Below are positions 1-12,074 of a stretch of 47,500 nt of DNA, one piece after another. The notes beneath the pieces are model-generated. The model saw nothing but the letters and a program-made list of their open reading frames with translations, did not search any database and was not told where the DNA came from. Each line of letters starts with the position of its first letter. Within the stretch, counting starts at the first letter, position 1. Made by a program: the position numbers and the translations under genes. The stretch is from Theodoxus fluviatilis (taxonomy: Eukaryota; Mollusca; Gastropoda; Cycloneritida; Neritidae): positions 130,286 through 177,785 of the forward strand of contig JAWQFJ010000542.1 in assembly GCA_034096865.1 (NCBI GenBank), in the 5' to 3' direction.

Positions 1-304
1 TGCGAAGTCCCCGTGCTACGTTCCTGCGTGCAGGGTTTGATCAGGAGCTCGTGCTGAGCGCACACAGCCGTAGGCCCCTGCATCCGTCCTTTCTGAGACG
101 GGATTGCCTCATGGGTTGCTTTTTCGAGTGAACCGACACTGAGCTTGCTGGCGGCTGAGAGCAACAGCGATGAAAGCTTGGGAACAGATCCCTGCAGAGC
201 ACTCTCTGCACGGCGCTGAAGGTGGGCGGATGTGACGTGAAGCTGGCCTAGGAAAGCGACTTCCCGCAGATCTCACATACAAACTGAAAGACTGCGAACG
301 CGCG

Positions 305-417
<113 letters not shown>

Positions 418-529
418 TAGCTCTGCCTAATGGTGCTACAATCCTGATCCGTTTCTCCATAGGAGTAAACACCCCCCCCCCCTTTCCTCTCTCTCTATCC
501 CTCCCTCCCTCCTTCTCTCATTCTCTCAT

Positions 530-534
<5 letters not shown>

Positions 535-575
<41 letters not shown>
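535..575. repeat. (CT)n microsatellite
   Basis: About 40 uninterrupted bases of CT, preceded by an imperfect CT/CCTC-rich stretch from about 484. Confidence 0.95.
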
Positions 576-579
<4 letters not shown>

Positions 580-1399
580 CGTCCGTCCACTATCCCAGTT
601 CTCCTTGTAACCATTACAACTTTTTCTCACGGTCTCCCAGCAACTCACTCCAGTCCAATCTTCAAAATTACTACTTTTTGTTATATTCTTACATGTCTTG
701 GCATAACCCTTTCTATCAACAGTTTGCCCTTACCTTTATTCTTAAAGATTGAAATTAATATTTACATAGAACGGACATCCTTGCACTGACGGACACACAA
801 AACTCAGTCTTGCTAATCAAATCAGAAAACGTCTTTGAGTTGTTTAAGCAAGCTCGTGTAACATGCCTGCCAATCGGCGGCTTGGAGAAAGGCCACGTGA
901 ACGAAAGTCTGCGTAGACGTCACAGAGCCAGCCTCTGACAACCTCAGACGACAGAGAGAGCCTGGGGAGACATCTTCCAAGGCTGGCCAGACATGAAAGT
1001 GCATCTGATAACCCAATCTTTGACTAATGAGGGTCAGAAGCCGCAAGCGTAGTGGTCATTACGCAGGGTAGGGACTCGCCCCGACTGCGGGTCGTGAGGG
1101 CTCGCCGTGCTCGAGACGCCAAGCCGAGGATTGGAGATGAAATAACACGAGCCTGAAGATTCCAGCTTGATCGATCAGAGGCTCCATTCGCTTGTGTAAT
1201 TGGCTGGATAATTCCCCTCTTCTTGCCTCATTAGAACTGATCCTACGTCTTCATCTGCTCGGTACCCGCCACCTCATTCGCTCTCAATGAGTACCAGTCG
1301 CGGTTCGCGTTCGACAAGGGGATGCTGAAGCAGGAGCACCCACTCACTCTCTGTAACCAGCATCAACCAGTTGTGGTAGTGGTGGCTGTGATGGCGGTC

Positions 1400-1725
1400 G
1401 AAGTGGTGGTGGGAGGAGTAGGAGGAAGAGGAGGAGGAGGAGGTAGAGGAGGAGGAGGTAGAGGAGGAGGAGGTGGAAGAGGAGCAGTAGGAAGAAAGGG
1501 ATAGGGAGGACAAAGAGGAGGAGAAAGTCGAGGAGGAGAAAGTGGAGGAGGAGGAAGGGGAGGAGAAGGAAGAAGAGGAAGAAGAGGAGGCAGAGGAAGT
1601 GGAGGTGGAGGAGGGGAAGAAGGTAGAAGAGGAGGAGCTGGAGAAAGAAGAGGAGGAGGAGTAGGAGGAGGCAGAGAAAGAGGAAGTAGAGGAGGAGCAG
1701 AAGGTGGTAATTGATTGTGATGATG
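1400..1725. repeat. GGA-rich purine tract
   Basis: About 325 bases of nearly pure purine with a GGA/AGG core, imperfectly repeated; the minus strand is pyrimidine-rich. Glycine-rich and serine-rich frames here are low-complexity artefacts. Confidence 0.9.
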
Positions 1726-1949
1726 CTCCTTATGATGCTGTTGCTGTCGTTGTTGGTAAGGTGTTGGCCATGGCTGCTGTTGAAGTGGTGATGGTGGTAG
1801 TGGCGGTTGTGCTGGGTTAGGCTTTAGTATACAGGTCGTGTAGCTTTCGGGACTTTATAGAGTGCAACCAGAAACCAAGTAAAGTGTCACTGCATGGTTT
1901 ACGTGCCTGTGCATTTGTTGGCAGCTTCCTTCCTAAAATTTTGTTCTCG

Positions 1950-3120
1950 TTTTATTTTGACCTTAGATAACTTTCCCCCCATTTTCTTTCGCTAAAACGT
2001 TCAGCGATGTAACATAACCTTCTTGCTGTAAGCTTTAGAAAAGACATTATGGCTTCCTGCATGAGATGGCAAGGACCAAAACGTGCTTTACTGAACAAGT
2101 CTTTTAATATCATCTCGCATTCTCCAATGAACAAGGGATTTTTAGAAAGGAAAGTGTGTAAGTGAGGCCAGTATTAATCCAACTCAACAGTTGGCAGCAT
2201 CTCTCTCCCTCTCATTTTGAATTTGTTTCATTTTGATATTCAGACAATCTCTAATTTCCTTTTTTCATCGCCAGAGAATTCAAAATATTAACACAACCAT
2301 TTCGCCCTGACTTACAGAATAGACATCATGGCTTGCTGCATGATATAATAAGATCCAAAACTTGCTTTTCTGAGTTTAAAAAAAACAGTCTCAACAATCT
2401 CTTACGTTCTCTCAACATATTTCGTTGGGTAAGGCCATTTCGAACAGGAAAGCTTGTATGCGCAGCCAGTTATACATAACTGCACCATCTGCACCAACCT
2501 TTTGTCCCAATTTTACTTAAATCTGTAGATATTCTTTCATTTTCGTTTTTATTGCCAGAATCGTTCGAAGAGAAAAGGCAGTCTGCTTGTACTAATCTTT
2601 ACCAAATATATTTAGGATTTTACAAGAACTGTCATGGACCAAATCTTGCTTTAGTGAGCAAGAAACAGCCTTTAAAACTCGTATCACTTCCTGTGCTGAA
2701 GAAAGGCTTTTAGGACAGGAATCTGAATAGGCGCGGCTAGTCATGTCTAAGTGCACCACTCGCACGAACCCAAAAGATGGCAGCATCTGTCTTCCTCTCT
2801 GCCTCGGTCCCTTTTTGTTTCCTTCCCTTTTTAATGTTAAGATATTCTTTCATTTCCCCCTTTTCGTCGTCAGAGAGTTAAACTTAGTAACACGTGCTAC
2901 TTGATTTAACCGTTAGAATTGACTATCTTGGTTTTCTGCTTGGAATAGCAAGGATCAAAACTTGTTTTACTGAGCAAAAAACAACCTTTTACTGCCTCCT
3001 TGGATCCTCAGGTGAACAAGGACTTTTCGGGCTAGAACAGCAGGAGGTGAGGTCAGTCATGTCTAACTGCGCCATCTACATGTACACAAACTCAAAAGTT
3101 CGCGAAGCAATCCTCAGTTG
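1950..3120. repeat. Degenerate tandem satellite, about 4 units of 280-320 bp
   Basis: Related blocks recur in the same order. They are an aaggaccaaaacttgcttta-like motif at 2071, 2350, 2635 and 2950, then a gaacaagg/aggaaag block, then cagtcatgtctaactgcacc-like, then a cccaaaagttggcagcat-like block, and a pyrimidine-rich stretch with cgtcgccagagagtt. Spacings are about 280, 285 and 315 bases. Units are heavily diverged with indels, so this is an old array. I recognise no coding function. Confidence 0.75.
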
Positions 3121-3635
3121 AAACTGCCGACGCCGATCGTGGACACATTTTTGCTTTAGTTTCATCAGTGGTCAAAGTCTCTCTAGCATTACAGTTTTCA
3201 TCATCTATAAAAACGCGTGCGATCAACATTGAAATTATGTAGAAAGAATGCTTTGACTTCCCAATTGTGTTCGTCATTGTTGACATTGCCAGCAGGAAGT
3301 TTAAGGCATGACACCATTTGTGGGTTAAGGTAAGAACAGACCCATCGCATCTCCTAACGGGATTCGTAAAAGCGGAATAACTAGAGAAATCGAAACGAAA
3401 TTCTCTAAGTTTGACCAGTAATAGTGGTTTTATGGTCAAGGTTCTTCCATAGCCTGCAAAGGTTCATACACTGTAAATCTTAATTCATCTTCATCTTAAA
3501 GCATGTTTTTTCTAGTCAGCTGATGGGTCATCCTCTATCATTCCCTTTTGTGCAAGGATACAAGCAGAACATCTGCATACGAAATGCAAAAAGTCACTCT
3601 TAGAAAGTATTAAAAAGGGGATCGCAGGACACATT

Positions 3636-3750
3636 TGTTTGATTGACTGACTGACTGACTGATTTAATGATTAGTTGATTGGTTGGTTGGATGGTTGTCT
3701 GATTGATCGATCGATCGGTTAATCAACATATTGATCGACCGACAGACTGA
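3636..3750. repeat. Imperfect GATT/GACT/GATC tetranucleotide tract
   Basis: Runs of gactgactgact, gattggttggttgg and gattgatcgatcgatcgg form a short degenerate tetranucleotide repeat with local palindromes. Confidence 0.75.
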
Positions 3751-6445
3751 ATGAGCAGTTACACGCAGGCAGTACAGACTATAATCGGCGATCTCCTTGC
3801 AAGTGGGTCTTGAATGCAGCAATAGTAGAAAATGAATGCTGCCTGACAGATTAAAAAGAGCTGCGACGTAGATCAGAGTACATGGTGACACCAGAGGGAC
3901 GCAGGGAACAGACAAAGAGCTGTGAGGACAATACTTCCAGCACTCATGCTGGAGCGCGTCCCAAAACGTCCAAGATCAGGACGAGTCCACTGATCATGTT
4001 TGTTCGTGCAGCGCCCACACGCTCACCGTCGAGTAAACAAATGCCAGCACATTTTCTATGGAGAGAAACTGCATCTGAAGACTGGCTTCAAACGTGAGTG
4101 TGGTGGCATTTGAAAAGATCTGGAGGTGAACAAGGACCAAATATTAAATGAAGTCTAACATTTCCCGAACAAACGAAGTAAAGTCCCTTATATTCCGACT
4201 TTAAACATGGCGACAACCCAGGCGGATAGAATTCCGGCGATCCACCCACAAAGTAAATGTCACGACTGATCAGGACCTTGAAAGGAAGAATAGAAGGCTT
4301 TGGAAAGTAAAGTATCGTACACGACGAAGATAATCCTTGTTCAGGTTTCCAAAAACGAGATCCATTTTGCGCAAATGCACGGCCTGAAAGATGACCCGGG
4401 AAATTTTCCCCTCAAAGGACAATGCATGCATATGCCATTCGCTAGGCGCACACATTCGATCGACTCTGGAGCGAAAAATCGCAATAACCTATGGGCAGCT
4501 TTTCAACTCGATATGACTTGTAAGCCATTTCTTGACGGGCAAGGCCTGGGTCGCCTTCGATCTGTCTTATCTTTGAAGCGAGACAACGTCAAAGTCCTGT
4601 TTAAATGTAACTTTGACTTCATTTCACCTCCGGCATCTACGTAGACTTCATCTTTATATCGTCTTTGAAATTGCACAACAGAACAGAGAGACTGTATGAA
4701 GTTATGGTGACATTTTGGTCTGAATTACCGTTCTTTGCAGCCGTTTGATATGGAAGTAGTTTATGTGCATTTATCCTGTGGTAGAAATGTGGTTGAGTAA
4801 CTTGACCAGAAAGTAGAAATCAAACACAAGATAGAGCGGATCACGTTCATTTCGTGTTGTCTTTTCCTGTCAAGCATTGGTGTGGATGCAAAGGAAAGAT
4901 TATCTTCACAATATGGAGAAGAAAGGATTGAAAAGAGATGCTTATTTGACTGTGCTATCACCATTGTACCTTTCTGATCATCGCATCAAAAACTAATTCA
5001 GAGACAAAGTCATTTCATATATACATAAATGGGTCATTATTTTCGCTTTATGTGCACATATGTTTATAAACCATTTATTCAATATTTAATCAAAATCTAA
5101 TGACGAAATGTTTAGGAGAGTACCCAGGAAAAGCAACAGACATGAGCCTGTTCAACAGCAGATAATTGATTAATTCTGGCAAGCGCGAAGGATACTTGGG
5201 TCATGAGATGCAAATGAGGAAAAAATTATGAATCGGATTCGCCATCGAGATCCAGGTGAAACTACCGATCATGACAAGTAGGTTCGTGCGACCTAGCGTC
5301 AGAGTGTGATTTCTTGTAACATGGCGGATCGAACGACATTTCGTGGCGTGAGGAATGAACGTCCGTATTCGTCAGGGATTTCAAGCAGAATACTTCACGT
5401 TGTCATTAATCGTGTACCGAATGCGAGAATGCTTAGATGACAAACTATTTTCTGTATGTTCATCAAGTCTGGATGGTCACCGATCAATCTACGTGTGAAA
5501 AACGAATGCTGAAGTTCATCAACATTCCCTTCTCCAGAGCATTACTCGCCATAAAATTTGAAATCTCCTCTTCTGTTTTCCCCCCCAAAATTATTTTCCA
5601 ATGTTTTGATTTGAAATGCACATTGCCATTTGCAACGCTGAGCTGGAAAGTACTCTGAACAATCACACTAAAACTGCCTACAAACTTTACGACAGGGGCT
5701 TCTACAACTCCCTGATTTCTTCACCACTAAATCCCACCATACAAAATGTGTATGTGACCTGATCTAGAACAGTCTGATATAAAGATTTTGAATTGATAGT
5801 ATACTGAAAAACTACAAAACTAGAACTATAAAATAGTGTGAGAATAACAGAAATCGGATTATTAAAAATGAAGTGAATACTGATTGTTTTAGACTCTCCG
5901 TAAATTAGGTTTGAGAAAATGACCACTGAGGTTGACAGAGGCAGTGAGTGTAAAAAGCAAAAAATGGGGTTAGATACTTTCTACAAAGTTATTTTACAAT
6001 AGGAGTGAATGTGAGGGAACAGATCAAACGTAGAAAAAAAGACTGAGTATTTCAGATTTACGTAATATGCAGCATTAGCGATGTCGTGGGAGATTTAAAT
6101 ATTCTGTTCAATCCATGCATCATCGGTGCCATACAGGCCACACGGAAAGATGAGCAATTTTCTAAAACTGTGAATTAAACCACTTTTTAACACTGTAGAT
6201 ATCTTCAACAGCTCTCGAGGATGCCAGGAAACGATCTCAGATGTTGGAAATAGCTCAAAATCAATTTTGACAAAAATCGCGCCAGAAACTTTACTTGCGT
6301 TTTCTCGCTTTTCTCTCTATTAATTAAGTACCTTTAGCCGTATCAGGTCAGTCATGTATGGCCGCAGCATCACACTAAGTTCGTTATGACAACGTTTTGA
6401 CAACGTACGGAAGTCACGGCTCGTCTGGTTGTTTGCTGTGATGGA

Positions 6446-6500
6446 AGAAGGGGGGGGGGGGGGGCTTGAGGGGGGGGGGGAGGGGGAGTGGGGGGCTTGG
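6446..6500. repeat. G-tract next to PC2 exon donor
   Basis: The plus strand has runs of about 15 and 10 G separated by short spacers, then ggggg-rich sequence. On the PC2 coding strand this is a C-rich block about 55-110 bases downstream of the donor of exon 6558-6791. The G-rich strand could form quadruplexes. Confidence 0.85.
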
Positions 6501-6557
6501 GGAGGGGGACGGAGAGAGAGGAACATATCACTTCAATGGATATAACAATGTACTCAC

Positions 6558-6791
6558 CGCTCCTGGGAGATCTTGCCAGCCGTGCAGTGGAAGCGCTCGG
6601 GGAGGCCGCGCCAGTCCCGGGCCAGGTCCACCATCTTGGCAGCATCCAGCACGCCGAAGCCGAAGAGGTGGTTGAACTCGAGGTGGGCACCGTTGAACTT
6701 CCACTTGTGCACGCCGTTGGAGTCGTACAGGGAGTTGCGCTGCGACGTCAGCACAGTCAGATGCTGCACGTCACGCCACGTCAGCTTCGGG
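6558..6791 (-). CDS. PCSK2: Proprotein convertase 2, exon joining catalytic and P domains
   Basis: A 234-bp exon between acceptor cacgtgtag and donor gtgagt. It encodes (N)PKLTWRDVQHLTVLTSQR, then HLEFNHLFGFGVLDAAKM, then GLPERFHCTAGKISQE and a split Arg codon. It matches the end of the PC2 catalytic domain and the start of the P domain (human LTWRDMQHLTVLTSKRN, LEFNHLFGYGVLDAG, VPERFHC). The P domain stabilises the catalytic domain in all kexin-family enzymes. It is the last PC2 exon I can find; the rest of the P domain and the C-terminal helix must lie below coordinate 1. The acceptor has a weak pyrimidine tract. Confidence 0.95.
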
Positions 6792-7903
6792 CTACACGTG
6801 CAAGCAGAGACAGAAGGCGGTGAAGAACAAAGCGCGGGACCGCGCATGCGTGGACTGAGGTACAGACAATGTAGGCTTCAAGATGTTCAGCCAGAGACAA
6901 AGCAAGAGAAAATGATTGAATGAATTAATGAATGGAGGTTCACGGTCTGTCAGCTTTTGTATGCTATTTAGGGCCACTAATCACGAAAAATCTCAAGAGA
7001 GCTTTGTTGTAAAAACACGTCGAAGTCACGATTTCCATATAGTTATTCGCCTCTTATGAATCGCGTAACGAGACGCGGTGGGTCTATTCTTACCCCCAAT
7101 TCACAGAGGGTCGATGCAGGAATATGGGGTATTTGTAAAAGGATTGGCGTGTAAACTGCATTTAGAGTTAGATGCTCGGTCAATGAACTTTGGTTCTTTG
7201 AACTGTCGTGCCAGGCTGCATTAAGAGGGCTTTGCCTACTCAGGTACTGGGCTATATTCTGCATTTCCGTACCTCGTAGGCACAGGTTCTACGCTACTTG
7301 GAAAGTACTCGTCTAGTTTCTACAGTCTCTTAAAATGGGGTTCAATTTGCGGCACAAATGGGGAACGTCTCGAAATACGCTATTGCCAATCTTATCTCAT
7401 CTTCTGCAGACCAGCGGCACATTTCCTCCATCTCTGACAGAACCCCTTCCGCAACGTGTGCACTACTCGTGGATAAGCGGCCATACGTTTGGAAACGTTG
7501 TCCCAAATGTCCGATCCTTTTGAACACATACGGGTGTGTTTTGTTCCATGCAATTTAGAACGCGCTTTCTTGATACATTTGTAGATTGATGATCAGTCGA
7601 TTATTCCATTCGTAGTTACCACTTGCAAACGTTTCCGATTGAAGTTTTTTTTGGGATGGATCTGATTTGACATTTTTGTCTTTGCTGTCATATACATGTA
7701 TAGGCAACGAATAGGAACATTATCTGGCGTGTCAGAATGCTTATATGAAGCTTTGTGAGATTGTTTTGGGTTGCACTGGACAAGCATTGCAAACAAAAGG
7801 CATTATATTGACACAATTTGCGTGATTACATTACCACATTATCGCCAGACACCGCATATTCTGTACAACCACGTGTAAAGTGAGAGGACGAACACCTTAC
7901 TGC

Positions 7904-8131
7904 TAACACACACACGCGCGCGCGCGCAAACACACACAGTAAAACACACACACACAGACACACTCAAAACACACGGACACACACAAACACACACACACAC
8001 ACACACACACGGACGCACACACATATACATGCACGCACATACACACACATGCACACATGCACGCATGCACAAACACACGCACCACACACGCACGTACACA
8101 CACATATACACACGCACAAACAGACGCAAGT

Positions 8132-8204
<73 letters not shown>

Positions 8205-8235
8205 CACACACCCACACAAGCACACACAAACATAC

Positions 8236-8278
<43 letters not shown>

Positions 8279-8578
8279 ACATGCACACACAAAAATACGC
8301 ACAGGTACGTACCCACAAACATACACATTGGCACGCACACACATGCACTCACACGCACAAACATACACATAAAAACATACACACACAAATGCACGCTCAG
8401 TAACACGCAAACCAACACAAATGCACGCACGCACACACACACACAAACATACACACACAGACACACACGCACACACATACACTCACACACACGCACGCAA
8501 GTACACACACGCGCGCGCGCACAAACACGCACGCAAGTACAGTTACACACAAATACACACATACCACACACATACACG

Positions 8579-8655
<77 letters not shown>

Positions 8656-8745
8656 CCCAAACACACACACTCCCCAAAACACACGCTCCCCAATACACAC
8701 ACTCCAACGCACATACACACACGCGCGAGCGCAGAGGTGCACACA
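7904..8745. repeat. Long interrupted (CA)n microsatellite
   Basis: About 840 bp dominated by CA on the plus strand, with TG-equivalent frames on the minus strand. Interruptions are ATA, GCA and CGCGCG (near 7916-7927 and 8511-8521) and a short actccccaaa family near 8653-8705. Almost the whole tract alternates purine and pyrimidine. The His-Thr and Cys-Val frames of up to 287 codons are artefacts. Confidence 0.98.
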
Positions 8746-8845
8746 CCTAGAAACTCGTGTACACATAATTTAGAATGAAACGACAAATTAAGAAGATATT
8801 TCCAAACCCACTACTTTTCCACATCATCACAAAAGCAACTCGGAG

Positions 8846-8884
8846 GACAGTACACTCCGACAGTACACTCCGACAGTACACTTT
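8846..8884. repeat. 13-bp tandem repeat, 3 copies
   Basis: gacagtacactcc occurs three times head to tail; the third copy ends in ttt instead of tcc. Confidence 0.9.
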
Positions 8885-9180
8885 CACATCTACGAAATTC
8901 GCCAGATTGGAACTGAATGAAAGAAAGCGAAATGTGGAGATATGTGCACCGTTTACATGGAAGCACTGGGGTTTTAACCTTCTTTTCAAACCGTATAGTT
9001 AAAAGGGAAACATTGATTTTTAAACTCTGGACTACTTCGTTATAATCAAAAGGTTGAACAAAATCGCGTGACTCTGAGCAAAGCACCTAATCAAAACCAC
9101 TCTTCTGTCACGAATACAGAGCCATTCTCCACTCTTTTTCCTCTCCTCCCATTTTGTTCGAAGCAAGATGACCGACTTAC

Positions 9181-9281
9181 TTGGCTTCCAGGGCAAGGGC
9201 GAACACTCCCGCTGCTTCCGGTGCAGCGGCAGAAGTTCCGGAGTGGCTGCTGGTGCAGTTGTTGTAGAGGTCTGTGGTGGC
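9181..9281 (-). CDS. PCSK2: Proprotein convertase 2, exon with catalytic Ser
   Basis: A 101-bp exon between acceptor ctctttacag and donor gtaagt. It encodes [20 protein letters not shown] followed by [13 protein letters not shown], ending with AA that joins C of the next exon to give Asn. GTSAAAP is the subtilase Ser block; the catalytic Ser codon is 9231-9233. NCT is a potential N-glycosylation sequon also present in vertebrate PC2 (GNCT). A (TC)n tract on the coding strand starts about 37 bases upstream of the acceptor and may act as an extended pyrimidine tract. Confidence 0.96.
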
Positions 9282-9315
9282 CTGTAAAGAGCAAAGGAAG
9301 TCGTGTATCCGTTTG

Positions 9316-9317
<2 letters not shown>

Positions 9318-9358
<41 letters not shown>

Positions 9359-9412
9359 CAGAGAGGGAGAGAGAGATATAGAGAGATAGAGAGAAAGATA
9401 AAGAGAGATAGA
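9318..9412. repeat. (GA)n microsatellite upstream of Ser exon
   Basis: About 36 bases of pure GA (9318-9354), then imperfect GAGATA repeats to about 9412. On the transcribed strand it reads (TC)n, starting 37 bases before the acceptor of exon 9181-9281. Confidence 0.95.
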
Positions 9413-9854
9413 TATTTCGCTCTGCACACATTTGTTTCTTTTTAATGTATTACATAAAACAAATACATCATATTTATGCCCCTTTCACTACATTCTTCTG
9501 GAAAGGCTATAGTGCATATCTATGCATCAATCGCCATTCAAAACATGATACATTTTATGATATTTGTGAATACATTATCAGTAAAAGCTAATAGCACTTG
9601 TCAGTGAGGTTGCACAAAATTAGGCACAACGACTCGCTTGCTTAACCATAAATCATACTCTACAAAAGATTTTCAATCCCACTTTCGGGAAAGTGTATTG
9701 AATGGATTTCAGCACGAGTTAAAATCCCTAAACCAACCATGTCTCGACTTGTTCTACATTATACCCCTTATTTCGTTCCCAAATGCTATTTTGCTTCGAG
9801 AAAATACAATCATTAGTTTGATTCCATGACGTGCAGTGACGACTACATATTGAC

Positions 9855-10270
9855 CAGGGCCCGTATTCACAACGGCGATTTATCGGCGATATATTTTAAC
9901 CCCGATTTATCTCTAAACTCAGACGATTCCAACTGCCTGTTCCGCTCTCCCTTGGCTGGAAACCAGTATATATAGCAAAGCGCAAGCTAGGATCCTCTGA
10001 CGAGCGTACCTTATCTAACCGATCAAGATAACGCGGGGCTAGGGGATAAATCGAGTGTTAAAAAGAACACTCGATTTATCCCCTAGCCCCGCGTTATCTT
10101 GATCGGTTAAATAAGGTACGCTCGTCAGAGGATCCTAGGTTGCGCTTTGCTATATATACTGGTTTCCAGCAGAGGGAGAGCGGAACAGGCAGTTGGAATC
10201 GTCTGAGTTTAGAAATAAATCGGGGTTAAAATATATCGCCGATAAATCGCCGTTGTGAATACGGGCCCTG
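9855..10270. mobile_element. Foldback (inverted-repeat) MITE, complete copy
   Basis: A 416-bp near-perfect palindrome. A left arm of about 205 bp starts cagggcccgtattcacaacg and is repeated inverted as the right arm ending cgttgtgaatacgggccctg, with only about 6 bases between arms (centre near 10060). The arms differ at only a few positions, for example tctctaaactc against tttctaaactc. It carries no coding capacity, so any mobility would need a transposase supplied from elsewhere. Clear target-site duplications are not visible. Confidence 0.9.
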
Positions 10271-10818
10271 GGTTTTTAAAATGTGAAAAACAGGCATCAA
10301 CAGTTGATCGCAGGAAGCGAACAGCAGCTCCCCGACTCAGATTTCTTGCATTTCTGACGAGTTCGAGAACTCGTTGTCCTGATTGTCCTCATTTGGAGTG
10401 CCAAACAGAGGAACAAGCCGCCATGACGTATGGACAAGCTTGCCCGTTGGACAAGAGAGAGACAACTACTTGGTTTGTAGCAGCATGGCTCACTACTCTG
10501 CCGTTAAAGCGGCCACGACAGTTCAAATGCACGCAGCACAAGGCGCAAGCTGTAAGCTTCGTCACAGCAACCGTTTACCCCGAGCGGTTTGAACCGGTTT
10601 ATCAAAAAGCCTCTAGCAGTTCTTGAAGGTTATTTTTCATCAAAAGAAAACAGCAACAAGAAAAGCATCAAAACGCGGGCTGCACATTAGGAAATCGGAG
10701 AAAGATGAATGCTACTAATGTTACACTAAGTTACTTTCGGTGATGCGTTTCGTTGCTTGTTTTGCCAATTTTCTGTTTTCTTGTGATGAGATGTATAATG
10801 GGTCAGATGCTGCTGCGT

Positions 10819-11425
10819 AAGGGTGACCTCACACCTGGCAAGTTTTATCGAAAGGACACGAAAGTTTCCTCGTCTCCGGCAAGTTTTTACTTTGCATGTT
10901 GCAAGTCCTGCAACTCGCAAATTCCATTTTTGGCAAATCCGAGTGTGACTGCATGCGAGCAGACGACTTACTCGATTCACATTACAAACACTCAAGGTTT
11001 GTGTACCTGTCAAGTCCATACATCTAGAACAGACCAGAATACACTTCATGGCCTTGTTCCGGTCAATGTAGATGAATTTTGCATTTCCTGTATTGCTGGG
11101 TATACATAGTTAATGCCACCACCACCACCACCACCACCCCACCACCACTCTGTTAATATGTATGTTATGTAAACTTCGTGTTCTTGAAAAAAGAATTTAT
11201 AAATAAACTAACACACACAAACACACATTGTAAATGCCACAGTTCAGTTAAATGTGTTATCTGACCGTCAGTCCACTGCATCGCTGCCATGCTGTTTCAA
11301 TGAAAACAACTGTACATCACAAACAAAAATCATGTAATTAGTTGTTCGACAAAACTTGCGACCTCCATCTTGGCAGTGGCAACTGGAAATTTGTCAGAAA
11401 ACCTGCCACGTGTGAGACTGCCCTA
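10819..11425. mobile_element. Tentative diverged MITE with short terminal inverted repeats
   Basis: aagggtgacctcacacctgg at 10819 resembles the reverse complement of 11394-11425 (tagggcagtctcacacgtgg), continuing with ggca(a/g)gtttt on both sides. About three quarters of 30 positions agree. The interior has no coding capacity. Target duplications were not found, so this is weaker than the foldback family. Confidence 0.4.
11115..11148. repeat. Short (CCA)n microsatellite
   Basis: About 34 bases of CCA/ACC, the same motif as the very large array at 29105-30000. Confidence 0.9.
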
Positions 11426-11457
11426 AAGGCCTCCCTCCTCCCATGTGATAGCATTTC

Positions 11458-11592
11458 TGGCAACTACGCTGTTTCCATAGGAAATGTCGCACTTGCAATG
11501 CCCGAAAATATTACGGGGGTGCTCAAACGTGGAAATGTCCTGGCAACTATCCTGTTTCCTCAGGAAATGTCGCGCTCGCAAGTCCCAAAAGC
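11458..11592. repeat. Diverged direct repeat, period 83 bp
   Basis: The block tggcaactacgctgtttcc at 11458 recurs as tggcaactatcctgtttcc at 11541. It is followed in both by (a/c)aggaaatgtcgc and gcaa(t/g)(g/t)ccc. About 50 bases of each copy align. Confidence 0.6.
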
Positions 11593-11834
11593 AATGTTCT
11601 GTCGAGTGTCTGCCCCATAGAAAGACGTGCTATTTTTCTAGTCCATCGGACACTCCGTTGGACACCTCCTCAAACAACCAATCAGATGGGTTCCTGCCTG
11701 TGATTAAGTGGTAAGGAAGTGCCCAGCAATGTCCATCAGGCGGCCACACCACGCTCGATTGAAATTTTCTGTGGCTGCTGCTACTTCATCTGTCAGTTGT
11801 AGGATGTCCTGACGCCTAATATGAATTTCTTGTT

Positions 11835-12074
11835 CAGGGCCCGTATTCACAACGGCGATTTATCGGCGATTTATTTTAACTCCGATTTATCTCTAAACTC
11901 AGACGATTCCAACTGCCTGTTCCGCTCTCCCTTGGCTGGAAACCAGTATATATAGCAAAGCGCAACCTAGAATCCTCTGACGAGCGCACCTTATCTAAAC
12001 GATCAAGATAACGCGGGGCTAGGGGATAAATCGAGTGTTAAAAAGATAAATCGCCGTTGTGAATACGGGCCCTG
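11835..12074. mobile_element. Foldback MITE, second copy with right arm deleted
   Basis: Same family as 9855-10270. The left arm is nearly full length (11835 to about 12045), then the sequence jumps to the last 29 bases of the right arm (ataaatcgccgttgtgaata then cgggccctg). The terminal inverted repeats are intact but the hairpin is gone. The flanks ttcttgtt and ttcttcaa share five bases, not a clean duplication. The copies differ by a few percent. Confidence 0.88.

Larger units (their letters stand above)
6792..9180 (-). other. PC2 intron between Ser exon and P-domain exon
   Basis: A 2.4-kb intron with donor gtaagt at 9180 and acceptor tgtag at 6792. It contains the long CA tract at 7904-8745 and a small 13-bp repeat near 8846. 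From 6792 to 7900 nothing recognisable was found. Confidence 0.85.
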
